Shown here one piece after another: positions 53,994 through 64,000 of a DNA stretch of 64,000 nucleotides. Origin of the DNA: Selaginella moellendorffii (lineage: Eukaryota; Streptophyta; Lycopodiopsida; Selaginellales; Selaginellaceae). The notes beneath the pieces were generated by a model. The model saw only the letters and a program-made list of their open reading frames with translations. It was not told the DNA's origin and searched no databases. The translations under genes were made by a program, and so were the position numbers. The DNA lies in contig NW_003314363.1 of the NCBI RefSeq assembly GCF_000143415.4, positions 186,001-250,000 on the forward strand, read 5' to 3'. Numbering within the stretch: position 1 is the first letter of the stretch; each line of letters starts with the position of its first letter.

Positions 53994-56393
53994 ATGATCG
54001 ATCAGCTGGTCAACTTCGTAATTCGCCCTCCCAGGTGAGCAAATTCCCCCGCCGCGATTCCACTGCTCATCGAAATTCCTCTTTCTTTTGTCTGGCACAG
54101 GGCGGATTACATGCCCTCCCATGATCTACTGGAGCGCGAGTTTGTGCTCAAGGGACATAGATACGAGCGTAAAGACTTAGAGGCAAGTTTGTTCGTTAGA
54201 ATAGTTCTCGTCTTTATCATCTTTTGGCCGCGTTCTAAAAGCTTCCTTCGTCTCTTCCCTACGAGCAGATTACCAACAGTCGCGGCCACGTACTGCAATG
54301 CAGCCATTACAGACCACGTCCCCTACCGGAAGATGTCTCGCTTCCTTGCGTGATTTATTGCCATGGAAACAGGTTTGTCCAGAGGAATTTACTTCCACTT
54401 CTTTATTCTTTGGCTGTGGTTTTGGCAGTGGGTGCCGAGCTGATGCAAACGAGGCTGCCATAATTTTGCTCCCCTCGAACATCACCGTCTTCACGCTTGA
54501 TTTCTCTGGCTCGGGTCTGTCTGAAGGGAAGTATGTTAGCTTAGGCTGGAATGAGGTATGATCTATCATCTGAGCCTTTGTTTTGTTTTTCCTGACTTTG
54601 TGGTATTTTAGACTGATGATCTCAAGGCTGTTGTAACGCATCTTCGCAAGGACAAACAAGTCAGCCTCGTTGGTTTGTGGGGACGTTCGATGGGAGCTGT
54701 GACCAGGTTTGTAAAAGCACGGTTTGCTGACAAGTTGGATTGACTTGCTTGGATATTGTTGTGCAGTCTTTTCTATGGAGCACAAGATCCATCCATCGCT
54801 GGGATGGTTCTGGATAGTCCATTTTCCAACTTGTTTGAGCTTATGCTAGAGCTTGTAGACGTGTACAAAATTCGACTTCCTAAGTTTACTGTAAGTGATG
54901 GTTTGCGTTGTGGCGGATGAAAAACTCGGTTTTCTTTGTATAGGTAAAGGTAGCTGTTCAATATATGCGGAGGCTAATCCTCAAGAGAGCTCAATTTGAC
55001 ATTATGGACCTCGACGTTATAAAGGTTTGCTGAGCAAAGCAAAGAGTTCTTTAAGCTATGTACAGGAGTATTTTTGTGCTGTCAGGTAGCTCAGAAAAAC
55101 TTCGTACCGGTGTTATTTGGTCATGCAACTGAAGACTTGTTTATTCAACCTCACCATTCAGATGCGATATTTAAGGCGTATGGAGTATGTTATCGTTTTT
55201 TCCTGAGTTATAACTTCGACTTGCAAAATTACCAGGGAGACAAGAACATCATTAAGTTTGAGGGAGATCACAACTCTGCCAGGCCCCAGTTTTATTACGA
55301 CTCAGTCACCATTTTCTTTTACAATGTGCTGCGTCCACCTAGCGAGACCTACGCGGAATCGGTGCCAGTTCCTGATCCTTTGTATTATGACGTAAACGGA
55401 TATGTCTTTGACGAGGACATTGATGAGGTAGTTTGCGCACGCTTGCCGTTTGAAGTCTGCTGACAAAAGGTTTTCTCGACTTTAGAACATGCTATACGAG
55501 ATCATGAAGGGAATGCAAGCTGCAAACCCCAAGCCTGACGAAAATGGTGCAACATCGCAGGCACAACAAAGAGTCGTAGGAGGTACAATATTTTCTCCTT
55601 CACTGGACGAGAAGCATAAAGTTTTTATATCCAGGAGTCGCTGCTAAAACAGACTCCAGTTCTACGGAGGACGCCATCAATCAATCACGCTCTCGGTGGC
55701 AAATGAGTAGGACTGTTGTATGTAGTGTGCCGCTGCTCTTGTCATTTGGTGCTTGCATGATTAATTTTTCCTTTTCGCTTTCGCAGGTTCCTTACGACAA
55801 TACAGAGCAAGTAGAAGACGCTGCGGAGCTAATGAAGAGGATGGACCAATGTGGCGAGTCTGCCTCTTGTTTACATACTCCTGAGGTTAGCTGCTCAATA
55901 ACTTAACTCTTCGTTGTCTAAAATCGTTGCTAAATTCTCCAGGCCGAGCAAAACGATGCCTGCTCCCGGTGCGTCTCCAGCTCCGTATCAAATGGTCTCG
56001 ATGATTCGTGGCGAGGAGAAACCGGCTCGGATTCATTCCAAGTTTCACCCAGCTCGTCCGATGGCTTTGCCCACTTCCCATCCACGTTTGACGACGAAGA
56101 GAGGGTGAGTAGCGCTTGATCCTCGCGTAGCTAAGTTGGAGGCTCTTCAACTTTGTGTTTAAACGACTTTATACTCGCAGATGGTGATGGAAGCGATTGC
56201 TGCGTCTCTGGAAGAGATGAGCCTCCGATCCAAAGAAGCGGCGTCCAGGTCTCAAGGTGCTGCTGCTCCTGTTGCTGTTACTGCTGCGAGCCCAACAGCG
56301 TCGACGAGCAGTAAGCTCGAAACGTTTGGGCAAAGGCTGCGAAGTGGGCTGTTTAGAGGCATGAACAAACGAAGCAACAGCTCTCACTCCTAA
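53994..56393 (+). CDS. Alpha/beta hydrolase with C-terminal UIM-like motif
   Basis: Fourteen exons join in frame to 532 residues; the first four are 53994-54034, 54101-54182, 54269-54372 and 54429-54555. The N-terminal 300 residues match a conserved plant serine-hydrolase group: MIDQLVNFVIRPPRADYMP, VIYCHGNSGCRADANEAAI, TLDFSGSGLSEGKYVSLGWNE, the nucleophile elbow LVGLWGRSMGAVTSL, MVLDSPFSNLFELMLELVD, VPVLFGHATEDLFIQPHHSD, FEGDHNSARPQFYYDS. Ser, Asp and His of a catalytic triad are all in place. The substrate is unknown. The C-terminal 200 residues are acidic and Ser-rich and include DDEERMVMEAIAASLEEM, a good ubiquitin-interacting motif. Exon 2 ends in a GC donor (DLE|ITNSRGH). Confidence 0.88.
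54183..54268 (+). other. GC-AG intron in hydrolase gene
   Basis: Exon 2 ends GACTTAGAG and the intron begins GCAAGTTT and ends ACGAGCAG. No GT donor nearby preserves the frame RKDLE-ITNSRGHVLQCSHY, which is conserved in the family. It is the second GC-AG intron in this window, with the same GCAAGT start. Confidence 0.8.
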
Positions 56394-56608
56394 GATGCTT
56401 GTATTTTTCTTTTGATCTTTTCACATTGATTTGATTTTTCACTGTAAAAATAATATCAGCAACTTTTGTGGAAAAGCTTAACTAAGTGATAATTAAATTA
56501 GAATTCAAGATCTTGCGATGGCGTCGTAGTTGAAGTCTCTCTGTGGCATGGCTTTGTTACTCTAGAATTATAAACTATGCCTCCGGTGGAGGATGCCGGA
56601 GAGGGCAG

Positions 56609-57175
56609 TGAGTGAATTCCAGTAATTTCGGAGAGGGAAAAGCTAACTGGAAGTCTTGATTCCAGCCATCCAGTCAAGAACTGCCACTTTGCATGTCGTT
56701 TACTTATCATCGATTCTCTTTGATAGATTTTCTTTGCAAAAGAAGCTTTAGATCATGTCTCGCGCACTAAGTTTGTTCTTCTTCATTCTCTTGGAGGCTG
56801 CTGCGGTGACCTCTCCGCCAGGGAAGAATGAAACAGGTATATAACCATTTGCACAATCCCTTTTGTCCAATAATCTCAGATTCGCCTATCTCCAATCGCA
56901 ATTGTTTTTGATGATCTCAAGTCTCGATTGATGTTCCTGAAAAGATCCATGCCTGCATCCGCTTGCATGCTTTGGTATGCACATAGTTCTTCAATGTTTT
57001 TCCTTCCACAGTGATGGGTACGACTGCTAAGCAACTGGATTCCAATTCCACTTCAAAAATTGCGAGATCTATTTTGAAGACAATATTCTTGACATGATCA
57101 TGTTGTTATAGCAGCCAACCATCATCTCTGGTGATCAGGAGCAGCAAAGCTTCATTATCGGTGACCCCTCTGATA
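56609..57175 (+). pseudogene. Decayed copy of small secreted-peptide gene
   Basis: This is a diverged duplicate of the gene at 57866-58331 and its upstream DNA. The shared part begins GTGAGTGAATTCCAG at 56609 (copy 57657). The ORF starts at 56755 (MSRALSLFFF) but has Glu inside the signal-peptide core (LLEAAA). The second exon continues past the lost splice donor into a stop codon, and the region that should encode the DYIY peptide is replaced (AGCTTCATTATCGG). About 80 bp present in the other copy, including its TATA box, are missing here. Expression is unlikely. Confidence 0.65.
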
Positions 57176-57773
57176 TATGGATCCCAACACTTACGATTTT
57201 AATCGTTGCCATAGTGATCATAGGAAAAGAATCTTATATTTATTTAATATAAATCCATTTGGCTGGGTATAAATTTCTTTGTAATTTCTCCTTCGAAATT
57301 ATATTGATATAGGTTAATCATTCAAAGTTAACAGCACTGGAGCACTCCCTCGATGTTCTAGATGCAATCGTCCAAAGTTCTATCTATTGAGACCCGTGGT
57401 CGCAGCGGGCAGCCACGTTGATCCCAGGTGATGTTGAAGCATCACAAAACGAAGTTGGATGAGCATTCGAGGGGGACCTAACTCTATATGGATGCATCCT
57501 ATACACTTATTAGTCCTCCTAGTCCAATGGTGCTGCCCATGGAATTGCTAACATCGATAGAGGCTTCAAACCGGATGTGGCTCTGTACATATCACTGCAA
57601 GATCGTTGTGTGAGAGATCCAAGCCAAATTTAATAAATGTGAGTTTTATGATTCTCGTGAGTGAATTCCAGTAATTTCGGAGAGGGAAAAGCTAACTGGA
57701 AGTCTGGTTTCCAGCCATCCAGTCAAGAACTGCCACTTTGCATGTCGTTTCACTGGTTGACCTTTCCCGGCAG

Positions 57774-57782
57774 TGTATATAT
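57774..57782 (+). promoter_or_regulatory. TATA box of secreted-peptide gene
   Basis: TATATATAC lies about 85-90 bp upstream of the start codon at 57866. The surrounding 80 bp are absent from the decayed copy. Confidence 0.5.
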
Positions 57783-57865
57783 ACAATCTCCACGCAAAAC
57801 GCTGATCATATCATCCATCTCTTTCTCACTTTGATAGATTTTCTTTGCAAAAGAAGCTCTAGATT

Positions 57866-58331
57866 ATGTCTCGCGCACTAAGTTTGTTCTTCTTCGTTCT
57901 CTTGGTGGCTGCTGCGGTGACCTCTCGGCCAGTGAAGAATGAAACAGGTATATAAATCTCTCCAATCTCGACTGGAATTCGCCTATCTCCAACCGCAATT
58001 GTTTTCGATGATCTCTAATCTCGATTGAAGAACATCAAGTTCCTGAAAAATCCATGCCTACATTCGCTTGCATGATTTGCAGATTGTAACTATGCAAGAG
58101 TGTCACCTGGTTCTTACGTGTTTACAATCGTTTTTTTCTTCCACAGTGATGGCTACAACTGCTAAGCAACTGGATTCGTCACCATCGTCCACGAGACCTG
58201 AGGTAAGACAGTCCTGTATTTTTTAAGACAGCATTCGTGACATTATCGGGTTGTTAATATAGCAGCCAATCATCTCTGGTGATCAGGAGCAGCAAGCCCA
58301 TGTCGACTACATTTACGATTTTAGTCCCTGA
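57866..58331 (+). CDS. Small secreted peptide precursor, phytosulfokine-like
   Basis: Three exons (57866-57947, 58147-58202, 58263-58331) join in frame to 68 residues. Residues 1-20 (MSRALSLFFFVLLVAAAVTS) are a clear signal peptide with a likely cut before RPVKN. A polar, Ser/Gln-rich pro-region follows with one N-glycosylation site (NET). The C-terminus is QQAHVDYIYDFSP, close to the HxDYIYTQ region of phytosulfokine precursors: Asp directly before Tyr is the recognition feature for tyrosylprotein sulfotransferase, and YIY is the core of PSK. The last two PSK residues (Thr-Gln) are replaced by Asp-Phe, and the precursor is shorter than usual and lacks the Cys motif. It could be a PSK-like signal, another sulfated peptide, or a coincidental match. 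The gene has its own TATA box and a decayed tandem copy 1.05 kb upstream. Confidence 0.5.
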
Positions 58332-59044
58332 TGAAACGAGGCATCAATAAGAGAGTGAAAGAAATTCTCATATATTTAATATAAATCGATATAAATTCTT
58401 GTACTATCTAAATATTTTTAATTTCTATATTTTTATATATTTTAAAATATTAAAACAAAAATACTTAGATGGAATAAATATTACAATAAATCTAGTCTTC
58501 TTTCTAGATCAAATCTGATCTCATTCTCTAGCACTTTTGCAAGTTCAACTGTAATTAAAGTGGACTCCGTGATTTGAAGCTTGGTTCTGTCACAAAAAGA
58601 TCTCCAAAAGTCAGATGAACAGCAAACAATATTCTTGAAAGCAAGGTGCCTTTTCCTTTTGCCCGTTTTCTTCTTCTCATCCAGGATTCTTGCCATGCTG
58701 AAAGCACGGCACTCTGAAAAACTTGTCATCTCCTTACAAGAAAGTTGGCAAAACTGTACATCTCTCACACATTGGCCATCTTTTCCAGTGGGCAAGTCAG
58801 AAACTCCTCTTGGAAAATTTGGGTACTCCCAAAAGTCAATCCTCTCCCGGGTGCTCATCGGCTATAAGAATCGATCAATCTCAAAAGCTTTTGAGCAACA
58901 AAGGGAGCTTTCAGTGCCAGCGGCAGTAAGTTACAAAGAAAAGCTCTCTAGATGGATCTTAAGACCTGTCGTGGTATCTTTCGCAGGCTGGATCACTTCA
59001 CATACCGATCGATCTGATTTGGCAAAGCTATAACAAGCACGAAG
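58332..59044. other. Intergenic region upstream of PHT1
   Basis: The first 170 bp are very AT-rich. The rest contains overlapping ORFs on both strands (58481-58858 minus, 58581-59033 plus) with no recognisable domain, so I do not call a gene. I did not see a GNATATNC (P1BS) phosphate-starvation element. Confidence 0.4.
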
Positions 59045-60761
59045 ATGGCGACCACCACCACCAACAAGAACGACCAGCTCAACGTTCTCGACGCGCTAGA
59101 CACAGCCAAGACGCAGTGGTATCATGTCACGGCCGTGATCATCTCGGGTATGGGCTTCTTCACCGATGCCTACGATCTCTTTTGCATCTCCCTCCTCACC
59201 AAGCTCCTGGGCCGGATCTACTACTACGACCCCTCCACTGGGACGCCGGGCGAGCTCCCAGTGAGCATCAATGCCGCCGTGAGCGGCATCGCGCTGTGCG
59301 GCACCTTCACGGGCCAGCTCTTCTTCGGCTGGCTGGGCGATCGCCTGGGCCGCAAGAGAGTCTACGGCATCACCTCCATGATCATGGTCGTCTTCTCCAT
59401 CGCCTCGGGCTTCTCGTTTGGATCCAGCGCGCGTGCAGTCATCGGCACGCTCTGCTTCTTCCGCTTCTGGCTGGGATTCGGAATCGGCGGCGACTACCCG
59501 CTGTCCGCGACGATCATGTCCGAGTACGCCAACACCAAGACGCGGGGGGCGTTCGTGGCGGCGGTGTTTGCCATGCAAGGCGTGGGGATCTTGGTGGCGG
59601 CCGTGGTGACCATGGCGGTGTCCGGGGCGTTCATGGTGGCACTCAGAGCCCCCAGCTTCGAGGAGAGCCCCGGACTGTCCACGCCGCACGAGGCCGACTA
59701 CGTGTGGAGGATCGTCTTCATGCTGGGCAGCGTCCCGGCAGCGCTCACGTACTACTGGCGGATGAAGATGCCTGAGACCGCGCGGTACACCGCGCTCGTG
59801 GCCGGGGACCTGGACCGGGCAAACGCCGACATGAGCAAAGTCCTCCAGGTCGACCTCACGGACGATCACCATCGTGGCGTTGATCATCAGGTACTTTGGC
59901 CTCCATTCTCCTTAACGTTTGTTCTTTGGCTTGAAACAGTTCAAGATTGCTAAGAAGGTCCAGGCTCAATCATCCTTCCCGCTCTTTTCATCACGCTTTG
60001 CGAGGAGACACGGCCTCCACCTCTTCGTCACTACCACCACCTGGTTCCTCCAGGCCTTCGCCTTCTACAGCCAACAGCTCTTCCAAAAGGACATCTACAC
60101 CCAGGTGGGATTCATCAAGCCCGCCAAGACCATGTCCGCGCTCCAGGAGGCGCTGGTCACCGCGAGAGCGCAAGCCCTGGTGGCGCTGTGCGGGACGGTC
60201 CCGGGCTACTGGGTCACCGTCGCGCTCATCGATCGCCTGGGCCGCAAGCCCATCCAGCTCCTTGGCTTCCTTATGATGGGCACTTTCATGTATGCTCTGG
60301 CCGTCCCCTACGAGAGCTACTGGCGGGGCAAGCACCTGGACGCCGCCACTGGCAAATACCAAGGCGGCCACAACGTTGGCTTCGTGGTGCTCTTCGCGCT
60401 CACATTCTTCTTCGCCAACTTTGGACCCAACAGCACCACCTTCATCGTCCCCGCGGAGGTGTTCCCCGCGCGGCTGCGCTCGACGTGCCACGGCATCTCC
60501 GCGGGCGTGGGCAAGATTGGATCCATCCTGGGCGCCTTTGGCTTCGTCTACGTGTCGCAGCCGACCAGGAAATCCGAGCTCCCGCGGGGATACCACCACC
60601 CGGGGATTGGGATGAGGAACGCGCTGCTGCTGCTGGCCAGCGCCAGCATGCTGGGCTTCTTCATCTCGCTCCTCATGCCCGAGACCAAAGGTAAGAGCCT
60701 TGAAGAACTCTCTGGTGAAAGCGTCATGAATGAAAGCAAAGTTGATGTTCAAAGTGTTTAG
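59045..60761 (+). CDS. PHT1: PHT1-family phosphate/H+ symporter
   Basis: Two exons (59045-59890, 59940-60761) separated by a 49-nt intron encode 555 residues of a twelve-helix major facilitator. Diagnostic features are the PHT1 signature [41 protein letters not shown] with the substrate Asp, [65 protein letters not shown] and the C-terminal [15 protein letters not shown]. It is a plasma-membrane high-affinity phosphate transporter by family. The central loop is cytosolic and ends before the intron at DHHRGVDHQ. Length is slightly above the usual 520-540. Long antisense ORFs are shadows of its GC-rich codons. Confidence 0.94.
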
Positions 60762-61450
60762 GCTATATTAATAAATTATGGAATTTTCAGTAAACACGCA
60801 TGGAAACCTAAAACGGAAAATGAGAAAGGAGCGTAAAGGAGCGTATAGATTTATCAAGTACCTATGAGAACTATATAAATTTAATTCCAGTTGTAAAGAG
60901 TACTTTTCCCTGCTTCTGGGAGCTCCTTTTGACGTGGCGATCCACCGAGGTGGCAGCGCCATGTGTTTGGCGCCAAAAGCTCAGAAGATTTTTATTGACC
61001 TAGCTTTCGATTCGATCGATGCGCCTGGCAGCAGATCGCGCGCACACACGGGAGGGCGCTGCCGCGACTGGCAGTGAGCGATCCCGCGCTCCCAGAATCC
61101 TTTCTTTTTTCCCCTCTTGCTCCTCCTTTCGCTCTTTTCTTATTGCGATTCTTTGTCGCGTATGTTGCAAAGGCTACGCAACAGAGGCTGAGTGTAGCTG
61201 TAATGATTCCCGAGCCCACAATGTGTCGCATCCATTGCCGTAGCTTTCCACTCTTCTTTTTCGGCTCCTCTACTGGAGAGCTCCAGGCCATTTGCTGCTC
61301 ACAGAGCGCACCATCCCACTGCGATTTGTCCTTCTACGAATCAGATCTTCTGCGCACTGTCGAATGCGAGTATTTTTTTTTTCCCCCTCAATTGACAATT
61401 CCACATTGGTTTTGTGTGATTAGTTTAAAGAAATGAAGATGAGCCAGCGC
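60762..61450. other. Intergenic region
   Basis: The 3' region of PHT1 followed by TCC/CTT-rich sequence; only short ORFs without domains. A plus-strand TATA box closes the region. Confidence 0.4.
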
Positions 61451-61458
61451 TATAAAGG
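61451..61458 (+). promoter_or_regulatory. TATA box of dioxygenase gene
   Basis: TATAAAGG in a GC-rich context, 346 bp upstream of the start codon; the distance is explained by a probable leader intron at 61547-61769. Confidence 0.55.
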
Positions 61459-61546
61459 GTGGAGGCCTCCTCGTCTCAGGGAAGTGGTGTCTCATTGCAA
61501 AGAATTCCACGCTCCTACAGTCCAGAGGTGCCTCTTCGAAAGCTTG

Positions 61547-61769
61547 GTGAGTTTTGTCATATTTTTTTTTCTCTCACTCTCTCTCTCTCTCTCACCCCCC
61601 CTCGACCTCCTAGATTCTTTCAGGTTGTTTCGGCTTTCCCGTGTTTTATTTGCTCGCATGCCTCTTCCCCCGGTTCTTCTAGTTCGTGTTTTTGATTTTA
61701 AAATGCACAGTCGATTCGATTTTCATCTAAGCCTACTCACTCAGGACTGTGAGATTCTTTCCCTTGCAG
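61547..61769 (+). other. Probable 5' UTR intron of dioxygenase gene
   Basis: It begins GTGAGTTTTG after AAGCTTG, contains a CT-rich run at 61571-61593, and ends CCCTTGCAG. Both sites fit consensus. Splicing it would remove upstream ATGs and leave a short leader before 61804. Confidence 0.5.
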
Positions 61770-61803
61770 GCTAGCGTTTCACAGCTCCCTTTCGACATCA
61801 GCT

Positions 61804-63005
61804 ATGGGAGTGGTAGCGCTCGAGAGCTTTGAGCCGGCTCTGACACCTTCTCTCGATCACAGGGATAGCCACCACTCTGATCAGGAAATACCATCCATTG
61901 ATCTATTGCCTTTTTTCGAGCCAGATTCATCCCCAGGCATCGCAGCGGGCAGGGAACGAATAATTCAGGAGATCGCCAGAGCCTGCGAAGAATGGGGATT
62001 CTTCCAGGTTGTCAACCACGGCCTCGACTGCGACTTGATAACTCAGTCCCTCCGGGCTTCCAAGGATTTTTTCGATCTCTCCATGGAAGAGAAGATGAAA
62101 GTGAGACCCCCTCCAGGAACTTGTCCCGTGCCCATGGGATTCTGTCACAACAGTGGAATTGACGGCCTTGTGGAGAGAAAGGAACATCTTTTCTTCTTCG
62201 CTGAGGATGGATCACCGACGAAGTCACCTGACAGTTTCTCGAAGTACAACGTTTGGCCGGTAAAGCCACAAAACTTCTGGTAAGACCTCTACTGTTCTTC
62301 TTTCTTCTTTCTTTCTTAGTCTCTGGGATTGATCGCAGCTCAATTGTCCGCGAGCGACTTATTGTCGAGGGCCAGAGAACAGCGATTTTCCTGCTGAGTC
62401 TTATTTCCCGGAGCTTGGGACTGCCGGATAACTTCCTGTACGAGCACTACAAGGAGAAGATGAACGCTCTCATCATGCTCTTCTACCCGGTTTCAGACAT
62501 CCCGGAAGACATCGGCCTCCACAAGCACCAAGATGGGAACATTCTCAGCGTGGTGGCACAGAACGAGACCGAGGGACTCCAGGTCTTGAAGGACGACAAG
62601 TGGATCACAGTCAAGCCACGGACGGGGAGCTTGGTTGTCAACGTTGGCGACATTGTCCAGGTATGCTTTTCTTCTTCGTGATCTCCATTCTTTCATGCTT
62701 AGAAATTCATGGAGCTTTTACTTTGTCTCCCTCAGGTGTGGAGCAACGACAGATACAAAAGCGTCCAGCACCGAGTCATCAACAACGATCAAAACGTCCG
62801 CTACTCGTTCGCCTTCTCCTGTGTTCCTGGAGTGAGCACACTGGTAGCTCCGCTCCCGCAGTTCACTAGCGAGATCCAGCAGGCCCCGCGCTACCGGGAG
62901 TTCCAGTATGGGGAGTACATGATGTACAGATTCGAGAACAAGAAGATCGTATCCAAGAACTCGGAGGAGATCACCATCAAGTACTATTCAACCGCAGAGG
63001 AGTAA
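61804..63005 (+). CDS. 2-oxoglutarate/Fe(II)-dependent dioxygenase (DOXC type)
   Basis: Three exons (61804-62279, 62339-62660, 62736-63005) encode 355 residues. The N-terminal DIOX_N part has IPSIDLLPFF, IARACEEWGFFQVVNHGLD and ASKDFFDLSMEEKMK. The catalytic jelly roll carries the iron ligands His and Asp in GLHKHQDGNILSVV and the distal His in VQHRVINN, with the 2-oxoglutarate-binding RYSFAF (Arg-x-Ser). VKPRTGSLVVNVGDIVQVWSNDRYKSV is typical of the plant specialised-metabolism and hormone dioxygenases such as GA oxidases and auxin oxidases (DAO). The substrate cannot be deduced. It has an extended C-terminal tail (YREFQYGEYMMYRFENKKIV). Transcription probably starts near 61485. Confidence 0.87.
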
Positions 63006-64000
63006 AGATCGCAAGAACAGGAGACACAAGCAGAAGAAAGAAGAAGAAGAAAATCAATGTTAATTATCTGTCGACAGCAACAGGGATAAATCTAACAAAA
63101 AGACACGGGTTATGTTTTTAGGCCGTATTCTTTCTTGTCCGAAAACTTGGCATGACGTCGTGTTTCAGGTGTCCAGAGAGACAGGCATTCTTCCCAAAGA
63201 TGGCGTGACCACCACCGCCACACCGCTTTGCGGTAGGACAGAAGCTTTTCTATTTTATTTTCTCCCTCTCTCAGGCGCAAACGCGAAAGAAAAAGATGGC
63301 AATTTGGAGGAAGCGTCTGCTTGAGAAATCATGAGTAGCATCTCTCTGATGGGGGAAAAAGGGGGAAGAAAGGAAAAAAAACGAAAGAGCTTTGGTTCAA
63401 GAGCTTTGTAGGAGAACCAGCCATTGAGAATCCAAGTGCCTTCCTTACATGCTCCGAGTAAATGGAAGCTCCTTTTGATTCGCTTTCATGGTATACAAAT
63501 GAACACGACACGGCACAAACAATACACAACACAAAGACGCACACGAAACATGCACTGACAAGGCTGGCACAATCTTTTTGACGAGACCCACCTTCCTTGC
63601 TACCGGGCCAAAAAGAAGTTACATTATATAGATATGATCAAGTGGCTCACTGGATATCCAGAAACTCGCATCCCTGTTATGCTAATGGAGGACCATGGGA
63701 ATGATCATCCCCAAAACAGATTGCATGCACCTCGTTTCCAGAGCCAAAGAAAAAATTAGTGGACAAAACCCTCTACCCAAAGACTTTGAAGCATTATTAT
63801 AGAATTTGTAAAGATGCTTGGTTCCATCCTCAGGGATGAGCCATCTCATTGCCATGTCTTTCCATGTCACTTATCTCAGTAGTGGCAACCTCTTTATACA
63901 TGGAAGCAAGAAAAAATAGAGTCAAAGTTCTTCAACTTCCTGATGAACAGCAAGTGCTTCAATGGTGGTTTTCCATTGACATGACAAGAACAATTTCCAA
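63006..64000. other. Right-edge region, no gene supported
   Basis: The 3' UTR of the dioxygenase gene, then about 800 bp with only short ORFs on both strands. The last 350 bp are AT-rich with several short broken frames on the minus strand, such as 63682-63870, and may be decayed repeat DNA or the tail of a gene outside the window. Confidence 0.35.

Noticed and set aside
58481-59033. Overlapping 125- and 150-codon ORFs on opposite strands upstream of PHT1
   Set aside because: Neither has a recognisable domain or signal and they mirror each other; probably promoter or leader sequence.
59096-59887. Long minus-strand ORFs across PHT1 (also 59991-60752)
   Set aside because: They are shadows of strongly codon-biased PHT1 exons, His/Gly/Arg-rich with no domain.

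Overview
The window looks like nuclear DNA of a lycophyte, most plausibly a Selaginella close to S. moellendorffii. The inference rests on plant-only gene families (SAUR, DREB-type AP2, PHT1, plastid ClpP6 and uS9c, TON2/FASS, IBR5, trihelix), on many very short GT-AG introns (about 45-75 nt), on several intronless genes, and on dense, often head-to-head gene packing. No bacterial, viral or organellar block was seen. Exon boundaries were read by eye from splice consensus plus reading-frame continuity; wherever a sum of exons is quoted it closes in frame.

Layout. 0-4 kb: two divergent SAUR genes. 4-7.4 kb: an unrecognised multi-exon gene with a PH-like segment, then an enoyl-thioester reductase-like MDR gene. 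7.5-9.7 kb: an intronless PPR gene on the minus strand, preceded almost without gap by a 98-residue coiled-coil ORF. 9.8-17.7 kb: gene-poor, with two AT-rich islands (probable decayed retroelement DNA), a proline-rich single-pass membrane protein with internal repeats, and two small lineage-type genes, one partly duplicated. 18-25.3 kb: P5C dehydrogenase (15 exons), a BPS1/ROH1-like gene, a CAD-family dehydrogenase and a DREB2-like factor. 25.3-31.4 kb: a pseudokinase with a GC-AG intron, then a GST zeta / plastid uS9 pair with only 71 bp between start codons. 31.4-41.2 kb: Integrator subunit 5, a two-domain trihelix factor, ClpP6 and the PP2A B'' subunit TON2/FASS. 43-50 kb: a membrane-anchored sulfotransferase, IBR5 phosphatase head-to-head with gamma-tubulin, and an intronless mitochondrial dicarboxylate carrier. 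50-56.4 kb: an EF-hand/TPR/zinc-finger protein and an alpha/beta hydrolase ending in a UIM-like helix. 56.4-58.4 kb: a small secreted-peptide gene resembling a phytosulfokine precursor, plus a decayed tandem copy. 59-63 kb: a PHT1 phosphate transporter and a 2-oxoglutarate-dependent dioxygenase.

Most genes are unrelated housekeeping or regulatory genes rather than a cluster. The most novel candidate is the 68-residue secreted peptide precursor at 57866-58331, with an Asp-Tyr-Ile-Tyr motif near its C-terminus where phytosulfokine has Asp-Tyr-Ile-Tyr-Thr-Gln, next to a broken duplicate that has lost its TATA region, a splice donor and the peptide. Other points of interest are the coiled-coil/PPR tandem ORFs, two GC-AG introns, the pseudokinase lacking all three catalytic signatures, a 60-codon upstream ORF in front of the dicarboxylate carrier, and several very short bidirectional promoters.
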